From Clostridiales bacterium VE202-01 (GTDB taxonomy: Bacteria; Bacillota_I; Bacilli_A; Erysipelotrichales; Coprobacillaceae): a stretch of DNA of 64,000 nt. The position numbers and the translations under genes were made by a program. Shown one piece after another: positions 9,606 through 19,766 of the stretch (its first letter is position 1; each line of letters opens with the position of its first letter). The notes under the pieces were generated by a model. It did not search any database. It had not been told where the DNA came from and saw nothing but the letters and a program-made list of their open reading frames with translations. The stretch spans positions 53,293 to 117,292 of the forward strand of contig BAHP02000011.1 in the NCBI GenBank assembly GCA_000508865.1, written 5' to 3'.

Positions 9606-9838
9606 GAATTTTTCCTTTCAACTTAACTAATAATCTATTAATAAATTTATATAAAAGTCTAGAACAATAGATTTATATGTTCTTTTACTAAACTTCATTA
9701 TTACAATCACATTATAGCATACTAACTTATTACCATCTATACCACTCATGTTGTTTACATTCCACTTACATTATACTTAATTAATATTTTCTGTTCATAT
9801 GTATTGCATTGATAAAAGATGCAGACAAAAATATTTAT

Positions 9839-9913
9839 CTCTTGAATCTGCAACAATTCTATCGAAAGAAACCTTTTAACATCCATTTTGATCAATCTCA
9901 ATTTTACTGCTAT
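9839..9913 (-). pseudogene. Decayed copy of the rpsP 5' end
   Basis: The minus strand reads ATAGCAGTAAAATTGAGATT then CAAAATGGATGTTAAAAGG, matching rpsP ATGGCAGTAAAATTAAGATT and CAGAATGGGTGCTAAGAAAG. It continues to GTTGCAGATTCAAGAG against GTAGCAGCAGATTCAAGAG. The start codon is ATA, indels break the frame, and similarity stops near codon 25. The Shine-Dalgarno region, spacer and hairpin upstream are also duplicated. Clear homology, no coding capacity. Confidence 0.88.
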
Positions 9914-9945
9914 TTATATTTCCTTTTAATATAATAATAATTTTA

Positions 9946-9975
9946 AAGGTGCCAAGCTTTTTTACTTGACACCTT
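9946..9975. repeat. Inverted repeat, degenerate copy B
   Basis: AAGGTGCCAAG / CTTGACACCTT with the same loop as copy A at 6823-6854 and one arm mismatch. It lies 40 bp after the GH3 stop codon and may act as its terminator. Confidence 0.8.
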
Positions 9976-10018
9976 ATATATTTAATTATTTTTTAGAAGA
10001 AAATATCTAAACGCCCTA

Positions 10019-13000
10019 TTAATCTTCTTTTCTTCTATAGCTTACTAGAGCAGCTGCCATGCTTAACAATCCAACTCCAGCAAAGACACCAATTAAACTA
10101 TCATCACCAGTAGCTACACTTGTACTTGCTGTTTTATCACCAGTTTTGACTGGATTACTTGCTTCTAATCCGGCCATCGCTTTTGTTAAAACATCTTTAG
10201 CACTATCTACTTGTTCTTGAGTTGCTTCTGGATCATTTAATACTGCTTTGGCTTCATCTAATGCTTCTGCACCACTGACCATGTCTTAGCACTATAATTA
10301 GCTGCATTTAGTGTCTCAGCTTTATTGATCAATCCTTGTAATAGATCCTTGTTTGGAATCAATCTTAAGTCTAAATAAGCTTCAATTAAAGCTTTATAAG
10401 CACTATCTACTTCTGCTTGTGTTGCATCTGGATCATCTAATACCGCTTTAGCATTTGCCATCGGCTCTGTTAAGTTGGCAACACTTCCTTCTGTATATAC
10501 ACTCTTATCTAAGGCATTTACTTTGTCATATGCTTCTTGTAATCTTGTTTTATCTACTTTGATTACTAAGTTTGTCATGGCATCTTTTAAGTTATTTAAC
10601 GCTTCATTAACATCAGCTTCTAAAGCATTTTCATCAGCTGCTACTTCTTTTGCAGCTTCTAAAGCTTCTTTGAATACAGACCATGAATCTGTAGTATAGT
10701 CATCTTCTTGATACTTTTCAGCTTCTTCGATCAAAGCATTTAATGCTGTTTTGTCACCTTTAATGAAATCTAACATATGAATTGCATTAGCTAAACGATA
10801 GAAGGCAGCATCAACTGCAGTTTGAGTTGCATTATCATCAGCTAAAACATCAGTACCTTCAGCCAATGCAGCATTAAATTCTGTTACTACTAGAGGAATT
10901 ACATTTTCTAAAGCTCCTTGAGCTTTTAATGTATTTGCTGTATCAACAGCTATTTGTAATGCTGTTTTATCTACTTTAACTGCTTTAACTAAACCGTCGA
11001 TTGCAGATTGTAAATTATTATATGCTTCATCTACAACTTCTTGTAAAGCATTTTCATTTGCCATTACTTCGTTAGCTGTTTCTAATGCTGCTTTAAATGC
11101 AGACCATGAATCAGCTGTATAATTTTCTTCTGCATATTTTTCTACAGAATTGATCAATGCTTCTAGCTCACTCTTATCACCTTTTTCAAATCCTAACATT
11201 TGCATTACACCTGATAACCGTGCAAAAGAAGCATCAACCGTAGCTTGAGTTGCGTTTTTATCAGCTAAAATATTTGTAGCTTCAGCTAATGCTGCCTTAA
11301 ATTCTGTTACTACTACTGGAACTACTTTATCTAACTGCTCTTCAGTAATATCATTAGCCATTTCAACAGCAATCGATAATGCTGTTTTATCTGCTTCAGT
11401 TTTATCTAAAAGTGAATCATAAGTTAATCCATATCCTCTAGGATAAACAATATTATCAGTATATGTGTTATTAGAATTATCAAATTCTGGAATATTAACA
11501 GGTAATTTTCCTGTTGCTCCAAATGTTCCTAAAGCAACTTCGATTCCTGCAATAATGTTAGGACCATAAGCTGCCTTATCTGAAGTGATTCCACCAACTA
11601 ATGCTTCAGTTACATCAACAGAAGAACCTTTACATCCATAAACAGCTAATATTGCATCAGCATTTGGATATAACTGCACATCATATGGTTTATCAACAGA
11701 CATGATAATAGATGTTTTATTATTTTCATGACAATAATTTACATAATTATTAGGAGCTGCAGATAACCAATGATCATAAGCCATTCTCGCCGCTGACGAT
11801 ACTTCAGAATTAATGATAACTGTATCAGCCCAATCTAATAATCCTTGAAGTTCAGCGTTAATTGTTGCATTTGCAAATCGATAAACTTTACATTCAGCAC
11901 CATCAGGTACTAAACCAGCCTCTTTTGCCCGATTCCATGCCATTACCATCTGTGCTTTTTCATTATCATAAGGACATAACATTAAAACTTTTGAATTTTC
12001 AGTAATATTTAAAGGTAATGTATTATTTTCGTTTTTGATAACTGTAACAGCTGCTGCTGAAATTTCTCGTTCTAATTCTCTGTTTGCATCAGAACCAACT
12101 GTAGCCAAGGCTTTTTCTAATGAATAATCATTAGCATCATAATCTAAAATTCCTCTGTTTTCTTTAACAGTTAAAATTCTTGTAACAGCATCATCAAGAC
12201 GTGATTCAGGAATCTCACCGCTTTCAACAGCTGCAACAACACCATCGATTATCGCATCTAAATCTTTTAAATCATCTAAATTGTATAATGTACATGGCAT
12301 ACAAATCATATCAACACCAGCTGCAATTGCAACTTTAACAGCTTGCACTTGATCATAGATAGCTGAAACACCAGCCATATTCATTGCATCAGTACATACA
12401 ATTCCGTCAAATCCCATTTCACCTTTTAATAAATCAGTCAAAATCTTTTTAGACATTGTTGCAGGTAGAGATTCTTCTTGACCCGTTTTGTTTGAAAAGA
12501 CCTTAGTATCATCTAATTGTGGATATAAAATATGGGCTGTCATGATCATTTCAATTCCTTGATCAATAGCAACTTCATATGGTTTTAATTCATTTTCCAA
12601 TAATTCCTCTTTAGATTTATCAACTACAGGTAATCCGTAATGAGAATCGGTTGCTGTATCACCATGCCCAGGGAAATGTTTGGCACAACCAATAACATTA
12701 TAATCAGCCAATCCTTTGATCGTTGCTGAAGCCAATGTTCCTACTAGCTCAGCATCATCACTATATGAGCGAAGTCCAATGACAGGATTGTTTGCATTGT
12801 TATTAACATCAACAACAGGAGCTAAATTTGTATTGATTCCTAAAACACTCAATTCACTACCAATAATTTCTCCTGCTGCCTGTGCATATTCAACACTTCC
12901 AGTTGCTCCTAAAGCCATATTTCCAGGTAAAGCAGTTCCAGAACCTAGACGATAAACAGAACCACCTTCTTGATCCGCACTAATGATTAGTGGGATTCCA

Positions 13001-13347
13001 CCGTCTTTAGTAGCAGCTTCTTGTAAAGCTTGTGATAGCTCAAAAGATTGTTCTGTTTCAACAATATTTTGAGCAAAATAAATAACTGCTCCAAAATCAT
13101 AATCTTCAACAACTTTTTGGACCTGTGAATTCATTTTAGTAAATTCATTACCTGTTGTTTGCTCACCATCAGACAGGTCCGTATCCCAATACCTAAAATC
13201 AACCATCAACATTTGCGTCACTTTTTGACGCAATGTCATATTAGCTAGTAACTCTTCTACTCTTGAAGAAGCAGCATTAATTGGTACCACAATGGATAAA
13301 ATCATTGACAGTGATAGTATACCAGCTAAAAACTTTCCCCTTTTCAT
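10019..13347 (-). CDS. Secreted GH3 beta-N-acetylhexosaminidase with FIVAR repeats, one frameshift
   Basis: About 1,110 codons. It has a signal peptide (residues 1-26), then a GH3 catalytic domain like NagZ: ISADQEGG, KHFPGHGDTATDSHYGLP with the Asp-His general-acid pair, and the nucleophile Asp in VCTDAMNM. A second GH3 alpha/beta domain ends near residue 640, followed by six FIVAR-type helical repeats (DKTAL/DKSEL starts, Y-T-x-D-S-W centres). The C-terminus is a sorting-like tail: VATGDD, a hydrophobic helix and SYRRKED. One base appears lost near 10277 (minus-strand GTGGTG), splitting the last FIVAR repeat; the downstream frame continues it exactly. Probably surface-anchored and acting on host or bacterial amino-sugar glycans. 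GGAGGAGATAAGG fixes the start. Confidence 0.88.
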
Positions 13348-13463
13348 CCTTATCTCCTCCATTCTACAAGCAAATTTAAAAGGGCTTGTACATATATTTT
13401 AGCAATTCTTCAATCAATAGTCAAAAAAATGCGTTAAATACAAATAAATTTTATCCAACAAAA

Positions 13464-13483
13464 AATAGCCTTAAAAGGCTATT
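13464..13483 (-). terminator. Intrinsic terminator after ffh
   Basis: AATAGCCTT / AAGGCTATT stem followed by TTTT on the minus strand, 14 nt beyond the ffh stop codon. It separates ffh from the GH3 gene. Confidence 0.85.
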
Positions 13484-13496
13484 AACGACAAATATT

Positions 13497-14891
13497 TTAT
13501 TTTTTCTTTTTCTTTTTATGACGTACTTTTTTACGATTAGGATTAAACGTATTAGGATTTTTAGGTTTACCATGCGTTGGCATCCCTGTATTAGGATCAA
13601 AGTTACCTAGCATCTTCATCATTTTCTTAGATTCTTCAAACTGTTTCAATAAACGATTTATCGCTGCAACATCTTTACCGCATCCTTTTGCAATTCTTTC
13701 TTTACGCGATAAAGTGATAATACTAGGATCGCGACGTTCCTGTTTGGTCATCGAAAAAATAATTGACTCAGTTTCTTTTAATTTACGATCAGAATCTTCA
13801 TCATTTAATTTAGGAATCTTAGGCATTCCAGGAATCATTTTTAAGACCCCAGAAAGTGGTCCTAGTTTTCTTAACTGCTGCATTTGTGAAAGCATATCAT
13901 CAAGACCGAATTGACCTGACTGCATTCTTTTATATGCTTTCATTGTATCTTTTTCATCGTATACATCTTGAACTTTTTCTACTAATGAAACGACATCTCC
14001 CATTCCTAAAATACGATCTGCCATACGATCAGGATAGAATAAATCGATTGCATCTAACTTTTCACCAGTACCAATAAACTTGATTGGTACATGAGTAATA
14101 TGTCTAATCGATAAAGCACCCCCACCACGAGAGTCCCCATCTAATTTTGTCAATACTGCCCCAGTAATATTTAACTGTTCATTAAATGAACTAGCAACAT
14201 TAACGATATCTTGCCCAGTAAGAGCATCAACTACTAATAAAATTTCATGAGGATGAGCAATTTCTTTAATATTTGATAACTCTTTCATTAATGGCTCATC
14301 AATATGTAAACGACCAGCCGTATCAATAATAATTACATCATTATTATTTTCTCGCGCAAAACGCATTGCTTCTTGTACGATCGACTCAGCTGACTGTGAA
14401 GTTCCTTTTTCATACACAGGAACATTTAGCTGTTCTCCTAATGTTTTCAACTGATCGACTGCTGCAGGACGATAAATATCAGCAGCTACCAATAATGGTT
14501 TTTTACCATGCTTTTTACTAATTAAATTAGCGATCTTACCAGCTGTAGTGGTTTTACCAGAACCCTGTAAACCAACCATCATGATAACTGTTGGTTTTTT
14601 ATTAAAATCAATTGTCGCTACTGTTGTCCCTAACAATTCTACTAATTCATCATGGACGATCTTTACAACAACTTGACCTGGTTTTAATGACCCTAAAACG
14701 TCCTGTCCTAAAGCCTTCTCTTTAGTTGAAGCGATAAACTCTTTGACAACTTGAAAGTTAACATCTGCTTCCAATAATGCTAAACGAATCTCGGTTAGCA
14801 TCTCTTCCATATTTTTTTCTGTTAAACGCCCTTGTCCAGAAACTTTCTTTAAAGTACTCTGCAGACGTTCTGATAATGAATCAAAAGCCAT
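13497..14891 (-). CDS. ffh: Signal recognition particle GTPase Ffh
   Basis: Protein subunit of the SRP, which binds signal sequences co-translationally. Residues 1-90 form the N domain. The G domain has GLQGSGKTTTAGKIA, DTAGRLHIDEP and TKLDGDSRGGGAL. The methionine-rich M domain from about residue 300 binds 4.5S RNA and signal peptides (GQFGLDDMLSQMQQL, GMPKIP). At 464 aa it is a normal length; the end is a run of Lys. It lies downstream of ylxM and ftsY, the standard SRP cluster. Confidence 0.97.
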   Translation of the reverse strand: MAFDSLSERLQSTLKKVSGQGRLTEKNMEEMLTEIRLALLEADVNFQVVKEFIASTKEKALGQDVLGSLKPGQVVVKIVHDELVELLGTTVATIDFNKKPTVIMMVGLQGSGKTTTAGKIANLISKKHGKKPLLVAADIYRPAAVDQLKTLGEQLNVPVYEKGTSQSAESIVQEAMRFARENNNDVIIIDTAGRLHIDEPLMKELSNIKEIAHPHEILLVVDALTGQDIVNVASSFNEQLNITGAVLTKLDGDSRGGGALSIRHITHVPIKFIGTGEKLDAIDLFYPDRMADRILGMGDVVSLVEKVQDVYDEKDTMKAYKRMQSGQFGLDDMLSQMQQLRKLGPLSGVLKMIPGMPKIPKLNDEDSDRKLKETESIIFSMTKQERRDPSIITLSRKERIAKGCGKDVAAINRLLKQFEESKKMMKMLGNFDPNTGMPTHGKPKNPNTFNPNRKKVRHKKKKKK

Positions 14892-14903
14892 AAATACCCC
14901 TTT

Positions 14904-15236
14904 CTATATCTTCCTTAACAAATCTAAGTATTCTTCTATTTTTTTATGTTCACAAGACATATCATCTTCAATTCTTTGAATTAAGTCAAGTCTTTCTTGA
15001 TGTTTTTTCAATAATTGTAACTTTTCTTCATAATTTTCTAATAAATGCACTGCTTTTTTCAAATTATCAAAAACCGCATTACGACTAACATTCAAAGCCT
15101 CCGCAATCTCCGAAAGTGAATAATCATCATGATAATAGTAATCTAAATACATCTGCTGCTTCTCTGTTAATAAATCACTATAACAATCCATCAACAAATT
15201 TACTCGCTGCTTTTTCTCTAAACTAGACTCCATCAT
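14904..15236 (-). CDS. ylxM: YlxM/UPF0122 helix-turn-helix protein
   Basis: The 110-aa protein has a sigma-70-region-4-like helix-turn-helix (YSLSEIAEALNVSRNAVFDNLKK), as in the UPF0122 family. YlxM is encoded with ffh and ftsY in Bacillota and has been linked to SRP function in streptococci. Here its start overlaps the ftsY stop codon by 1 nt and ffh follows 12 nt later, so the three are one operon. Confidence 0.93.
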   Translation of the reverse strand: MMESSLEKKQRVNLLMDCYSDLLTEKQQMYLDYYYHDDYSLSEIAEALNVSRNAVFDNLKKAVHLLENYEEKLQLLKKHQERLDLIQRIEDDMSCEHKKIEEYLDLLRKI

Positions 15237-16219
15237 TATTCCTCAACTAGATTCTTACATAATCCATAAATATACTGATCTAGATCAAATTCTTGCAAAT
15301 CATCAACCTTTTCACCTAAACCAATAAATTTAACTGGTATATTTAATTGATCTTTGATCGATAAAACAATTCCACCTTTAGCCGTTCCATCCATCTTTGT
15401 TAAAACTAGACCCGTCACATCGGTGATCTTTGAAAACTCAACTGCCTGGCTAACCCCATTTTGTCCTGTCGTAGCATCAATAACTAATAAAGTTTCATGC
15501 GGTGCTTCAGGCACTTCACGCTTAATAATACGATTCATTTTCTCTAATTCTTTCATTAAATTGACCTTATTTTGTAAGCGTCCTGCCGTATCGCAGATCA
15601 AAACATCGATATTTTTTTCTTTAGCTTGTTTTAAAGCATCAAAAACAACGGCTGAAGGGTCACCACCTTCACGCCCTTTAACGATTTCGACACCAACTCG
15701 ACTAGCCCATACTGCTAACTGGTCAATAGCTCCTGCTCTAAATGTATCGCCAGCAGCAACCATAACTTTTTTACCTTCATCTTTAACTATCCGATTTGCC
15801 AATTTGCCAATCGTTGTCGTCTTTCCAGCACCATTGACACCAACCATTAAAATAACTGTTAAACCATCATTAGCATAGTTTATCTTTGTTGTCATGACAC
15901 TATCATTAGCATAAATAACAAACATTTTATCGACAATGATCTCATTGATTTCTTTAGGATCCGTAATATTTTGAATGCGGACTTCGTTCTTGATTTCTTC
16001 AACAATTTTCATTACCATCGAAACCCCAACGTCTGACATGATCAAAATATTTTCTAATTCTTCAAAATACTCATCGTTGATTTCCCTAAATCTTGCAGCC
16101 AACTCATTGATTCGATCGGAAAAAGTTGTATTAGACCGATCTAACCCAGCGACATATTTTTCATTTTGTTTAGCTGATTTTCCGACAAACTTTTCTTTAA
16201 CTTTACTAAAAAATCCCAT
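15236..16219 (-). CDS. ftsY: Signal recognition particle receptor FtsY
   Basis: Membrane-associated GTPase that receives the SRP-ribosome complex. The 327-aa form lacks the long acidic N-terminal extension of E. coli FtsY, as usual in Bacillota. Motifs: GVNGAGKTTTIGKLANR (P-loop), DTAGRLQNKVNLMKEL, TKMDGTAKGGI, and FIGLGEKVDDLQ near the end. It follows smc by 12 nt, and the smc-ftsY-ylxM-ffh order is conserved. Confidence 0.97.
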   Translation of the reverse strand: MGFFSKVKEKFVGKSAKQNEKYVAGLDRSNTTFSDRINELAARFREINDEYFEELENILIMSDVGVSMVMKIVEEIKNEVRIQNITDPKEINEIIVDKMFVIYANDSVMTTKINYANDGLTVILMVGVNGAGKTTTIGKLANRIVKDEGKKVMVAAGDTFRAGAIDQLAVWASRVGVEIVKGREGGDPSAVVFDALKQAKEKNIDVLICDTAGRLQNKVNLMKELEKMNRIIKREVPEAPHETLLVIDATTGQNGVSQAVEFSKITDVTGLVLTKMDGTAKGGIVLSIKDQLNIPVKFIGLGEKVDDLQEFDLDQYIYGLCKNLVEE

Positions 16220-16231
16220 TTCAAATCCCTC

Positions 16232-19175
16232 CTAACTTGGATCAGATAAATCAATCGCTTCTTCTAATTTAACACTAACTAACTTCGTAACTCCTTTTTG
16301 CTGCATCGTTGCACCATATAAAAGATCACATTCTTCCATTGTTCCTTCACGATGCGTTACAACAATAAATTGCGTTGTTCCAGAAAATTCTTTTAGATAT
16401 TTCGCAAATCTTTCAACATTTGCAATATCTAATGCTGCTTCAACCTCATCTAAGATACACATTGGTATTGGTCTAACTCGCAAAATTGCAAATAGACACG
16501 AAATAGCGATCAAAGCTTTCTCACCACCTGAAAATAGTGAAATATTTTGGACTGCCTTACCAGGTGGCTGAACATCGATATCAATTCCTGTTTCTAAAAT
16601 ATTAGTCGGATCACTATACTTTATTTTAGCCTTTCCGCCTCCAAATAAACTTCTAAATACAGTATTAAATTCTTCATTTATTTTTTCAAAAGTTTCTGAA
16701 AACGTTCGATCATGATCTCATCCATCTCTTTTATAGCCTCTAAAATACTATCTTGAGCCTGTAATAAATCAATTCGCTGACGATTCATATTTTCATAACG
16801 TTCACTTACAGTTTTATACTCTTCGATGGCATCAATATTAACATTCCCTAATCTACTGATCTTAGTTCTTAATTCGTATACTTCTAATTTTGCCTGTTCA
16901 ACATCAATTTCTTCTTGATACTGTTCAACGGCATATTCATAAGTCATTCGATATTCATCATTCAAACGTGTCAAATGACTATTAAGCATTGTTTCCAATT
17001 TTGTCGCTTTAATAGCATTAGCGTTAACTTCACTTTGCACCTCTTTTAGATCTTTACGATATTCGCGAAGTTCTACTTCTAAAGCTTCATTTTGATTTAC
17101 ATAAGACATTCTAAGTTCCCGCTTTGATTTGATTTCTTCAGTCAAATCATCACGATATTTAACAGCTTCATTTAACTGATTGATCAATTTACTTTCTGTC
17201 TTACCAGTAGCAAAATCTTCTAATTCAACGCTTTGATCAGCTAATGACTCATATTCAGATTTTGCTTTGATCAGCTCTTCGCGCTTACCTTGAACAACTA
17301 CTTCCAATTTAGCATAAGCCATCTGCTTTTGTAACAAAGTATGTGAAATTTCTTTGATTTCATTATCTAAAACATTATACTCATTTCTTTTTTTAGCATA
17401 ATCTTTTTCTTGATTTTCTAAAGTAACAGCAACTTCTTCAAGTTCCCTTTTTTGCACCAATGATGATTTTTGACGATTAAAACTTCCTCCTGTCAAAGAT
17501 CCGCCAACATTGACGATATCACCGTCAAGTGACACGATTTTATATCGAGCAAAAGTTGCTTTACTGATTTCATTAGCACAATCAATATCTTTAGCAATAA
17601 TGATATTACCTAACTGATTTAAAACAACACTTTCAATTTTATCATCATAACCAACAAAATCACTTGCTAGACCAAGATAACCATCCATCGTCTTACTAAC
17701 AATTAAATGTTCTTCCCGAACACTGCGCGGTTTCATTGTATTTACTGGTAAAAATGTTGCTCGTCCAGCTTTGTTATCACGTAAAAACTTGATCGTATCA
17801 CGAGCTGTTAGATCATCAGTTGTGACAATGAATTCAATTGCTCCAGCTAATGCTGAAGAAATCGCCAGTTCGTATCCTTCATTTGTAGTAATTAAATCAC
17901 CTAAAACACCAATAATATTTTTATTGCTTTTGGCAAGTGATAGTACTGTTTTGATGCCGTGATGATAATTAGATTTGTTTTCAACCGCATCGATCAAAAT
18001 CTCTTTTTTTGATTTGTTTTTGTTGATCTCACTAGTAAGATAATCAATATCTTCCTTTAATTTAGTCAATCGATCATTGCGATTTTCCTGATTTTCAATG
18101 ATCTCATTTAATTCTTTTTCAGTATTTTCTAATCGTTCCACACGATCGTTATATTCATTGACAATATCACTTAAAATAGCTTTCATATTAGCAATGCTTT
18201 CTTGGAGATTTTCTTTACTTAATGTTTCTAAAGCATGCTTTCTTTTTTGATCAATTTCCACTTTAGCTGTTTCTAACTTAGAAACATTAGATACAGCCTC
18301 TAACAGTTTTGTTTGTAAAACATTTATTTCTTGATCTAAAACAAACATCTTTTTTTGATCTTATCATTACTATCTTCTTTTAACTGGATATCTGTTTCTA
18401 ATGATACTTGTCGTTCATTTAGATCTTTAATACTTTTACTAAATTCATCCAGTGATTTTTTAGCATTACTTATCTCATGGATCAAAACATTTACCTCGAT
18501 CGAAGTTAAGCGCTCTTTTAAAGTCAAATACTTTTCAGCTTTTTCTTTTTGCCGCTTTAAAGGACCAACCTGCTTTTCCAATTCGACAACAATATCACCA
18601 ATTCTTTCAAGATTCTCTTTAGTTCTTTCTAATTTACGAATCGATTCTAACTTCCGTTTTTTATATTTAGAAACACCAGCTGCTTCTTCAAAAATACCTC
18701 TTCTTTCTTCCGGCTTACTATCAGCAAAACTCGAAATATTCCCTTGCGAGATAATCGATAAAGAATCTCTTCCTAAACCAGTATCCATGATCAAATCAAC
18801 AATATCTTTTAAACGACACTGCTGTTTGTTGATCAAATATTCAGCTTCATTATTTTGACGATAAAGCCGTCTGGTAATTTCAACTTCATTATAATCATAT
18901 TTCATAAAACGATCACTATTATCAAAGACTAAAGTTACTTCAGCTAAATTTTGGGCTCGACGATCTTCGCTTCCAGCAAAAATAACATCCGCCATATTTG
19001 ATCCCCGCAATGATTTTACTGACTGTTCGCCCAGTACCCATCTAACGGCATCTGAAATATTTGATTTACCACAGCCATTAGGTCCCACGATTCCGGTGAT
19101 TCCCGGCTGAAATTCGACGTTAACTTTATCGGCAAATGATTTAAAACCATGCAATTCAATTCTTTTTAAATACAT
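16232..19175 (-). CDS. smc: Chromosome segregation ATPase SMC, frame broken twice by single-base losses
   Basis: Forms the condensin core with ScpA/ScpB. The N-terminal head has GPNGCGKSN (Walker A); coiled coil 1 leads to the hinge (IIGVLGDLI ... GGSLTGGSF); coiled coil 2 follows; the C-terminal head has SLFSGGEKAL (signature) and CILDEVEAALD (Walker B). Two breaks occur: near 18345 at seven A on the coding strand where eight keep frame, and near 16690 in a T-run before CAGAAACTT. After repair the protein is about 981 aa, shorter than the ~1,186 aa of B. subtilis, with shorter coiled-coil arms. Both breaks look like sequence errors in an essential gene. Confidence 0.93.
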
Positions 19176-19191
19176 TTATACCCTCTTTTCA

Positions 19192-19764
19192 TTATCTTAA
19201 AATTACCGTTCCATCTTTAAAAGCATCAACGATTGCTAAAGATTCTACCCGATATCCTTTTTCTTCAATTAATCTGCGACCATCCTGAAACCCTTTTTCA
19301 ATTACGATTCCAACTCCAGCAACGTTTGCTTTTGCCTGATCAATAATATTGATCAATCCTAAAACAGCTTGTCCATTTGCCAAGAAATCATCAATGATCA
19401 AAATATTATCATCTTCACTAAGATATTTTTTACTAACGATTGCATCATAATCGATTCCTTTGGTAAATGAATGGACTTTCGCTGTGTATAAGTGGGTACT
19501 AGTCGTTTTAGCTGTCCCTTTTTTAGCAAAGACTACTGGCACATCATCAAATTCAAAAGCCGTAGCTAAAGCAATTCCGATTCCTGAAGCTTCAATTGTT
19601 AAAATTTTATTTATCTTGACATCTTTAAAACGTTCTTTAAATTCTTTAGCAATTTTCCGATATAATGAGCAGTCTATTTGATGATTCAAAAAGCTATCAA
19701 CTCTTAAAATATCCGGCATAATCACATTTCCATCTTTTAAAATTCTCTGTTTTAATAAATCCAT
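19192..19764 (-). CDS. xpt: Xanthine phosphoribosyltransferase
   Basis: Salvages xanthine to XMP with PRPP. The 190-aa protein matches Xpt length and has the PRPP loop NILIIDDFLANGQAVLGL, the N-terminal MDLLKQRILKDGNVI, and KVHSFTKG. No purine riboswitch precedes it; the gene begins 2 nt after the histidine kinase, so it is transcribed from upstream, with smc 16 nt downstream. XMP feeds directly into GuaA, encoded at the left edge. Confidence 0.95.
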   Translation of the reverse strand: MDLLKQRILKDGNVIMPDILRVDSFLNHQIDCSLYRKIAKEFKERFKDVKINKILTIEASGIGIALATAFEFDDVPVVFAKKGTAKTTSTHLYTAKVHSFTKGIDYDAIVSKKYLSEDDNILIIDDFLANGQAVLGLINIIDQAKANVAGVGIVIEKGFQDGRRLIEEKGYRVESLAIVDAFKDGTVILR

Positions 19765-19766
19765 CT

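Larger units (their letters stand above)
9606..10018. other. Intergenic: upstream region of the LytTR operon and rpsP-like remnant
   Basis: About 230 bp of AT-rich upstream DNA with an extended -10, TGCTATAAT, near 9711-9719 on the minus strand. It is followed by the decayed rpsP 5' end (9839-9913), copy B of the inverted repeat (9946-9975), and 40 bp to the GH3 stop codon. Confidence 0.7.

Noticed and set aside
9627..9749. 40-codon minus-strand frame (MSGIDGNKLVCY...) upstream of the LytTR regulator, considered as a signal-peptide precursor
   Set aside because: No ribosome-binding site, and the likely -10 element of the operon lies inside it. It does not resemble AgrD or GG-leader peptides.
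18340..18350. Programmed or transcriptional frameshift at the A7 run in smc
   Set aside because: Slippage on A7 could restore frame, but eight other breaks in the window, some not in A-runs, share the single-base-loss pattern, and smc normally needs no recoding.
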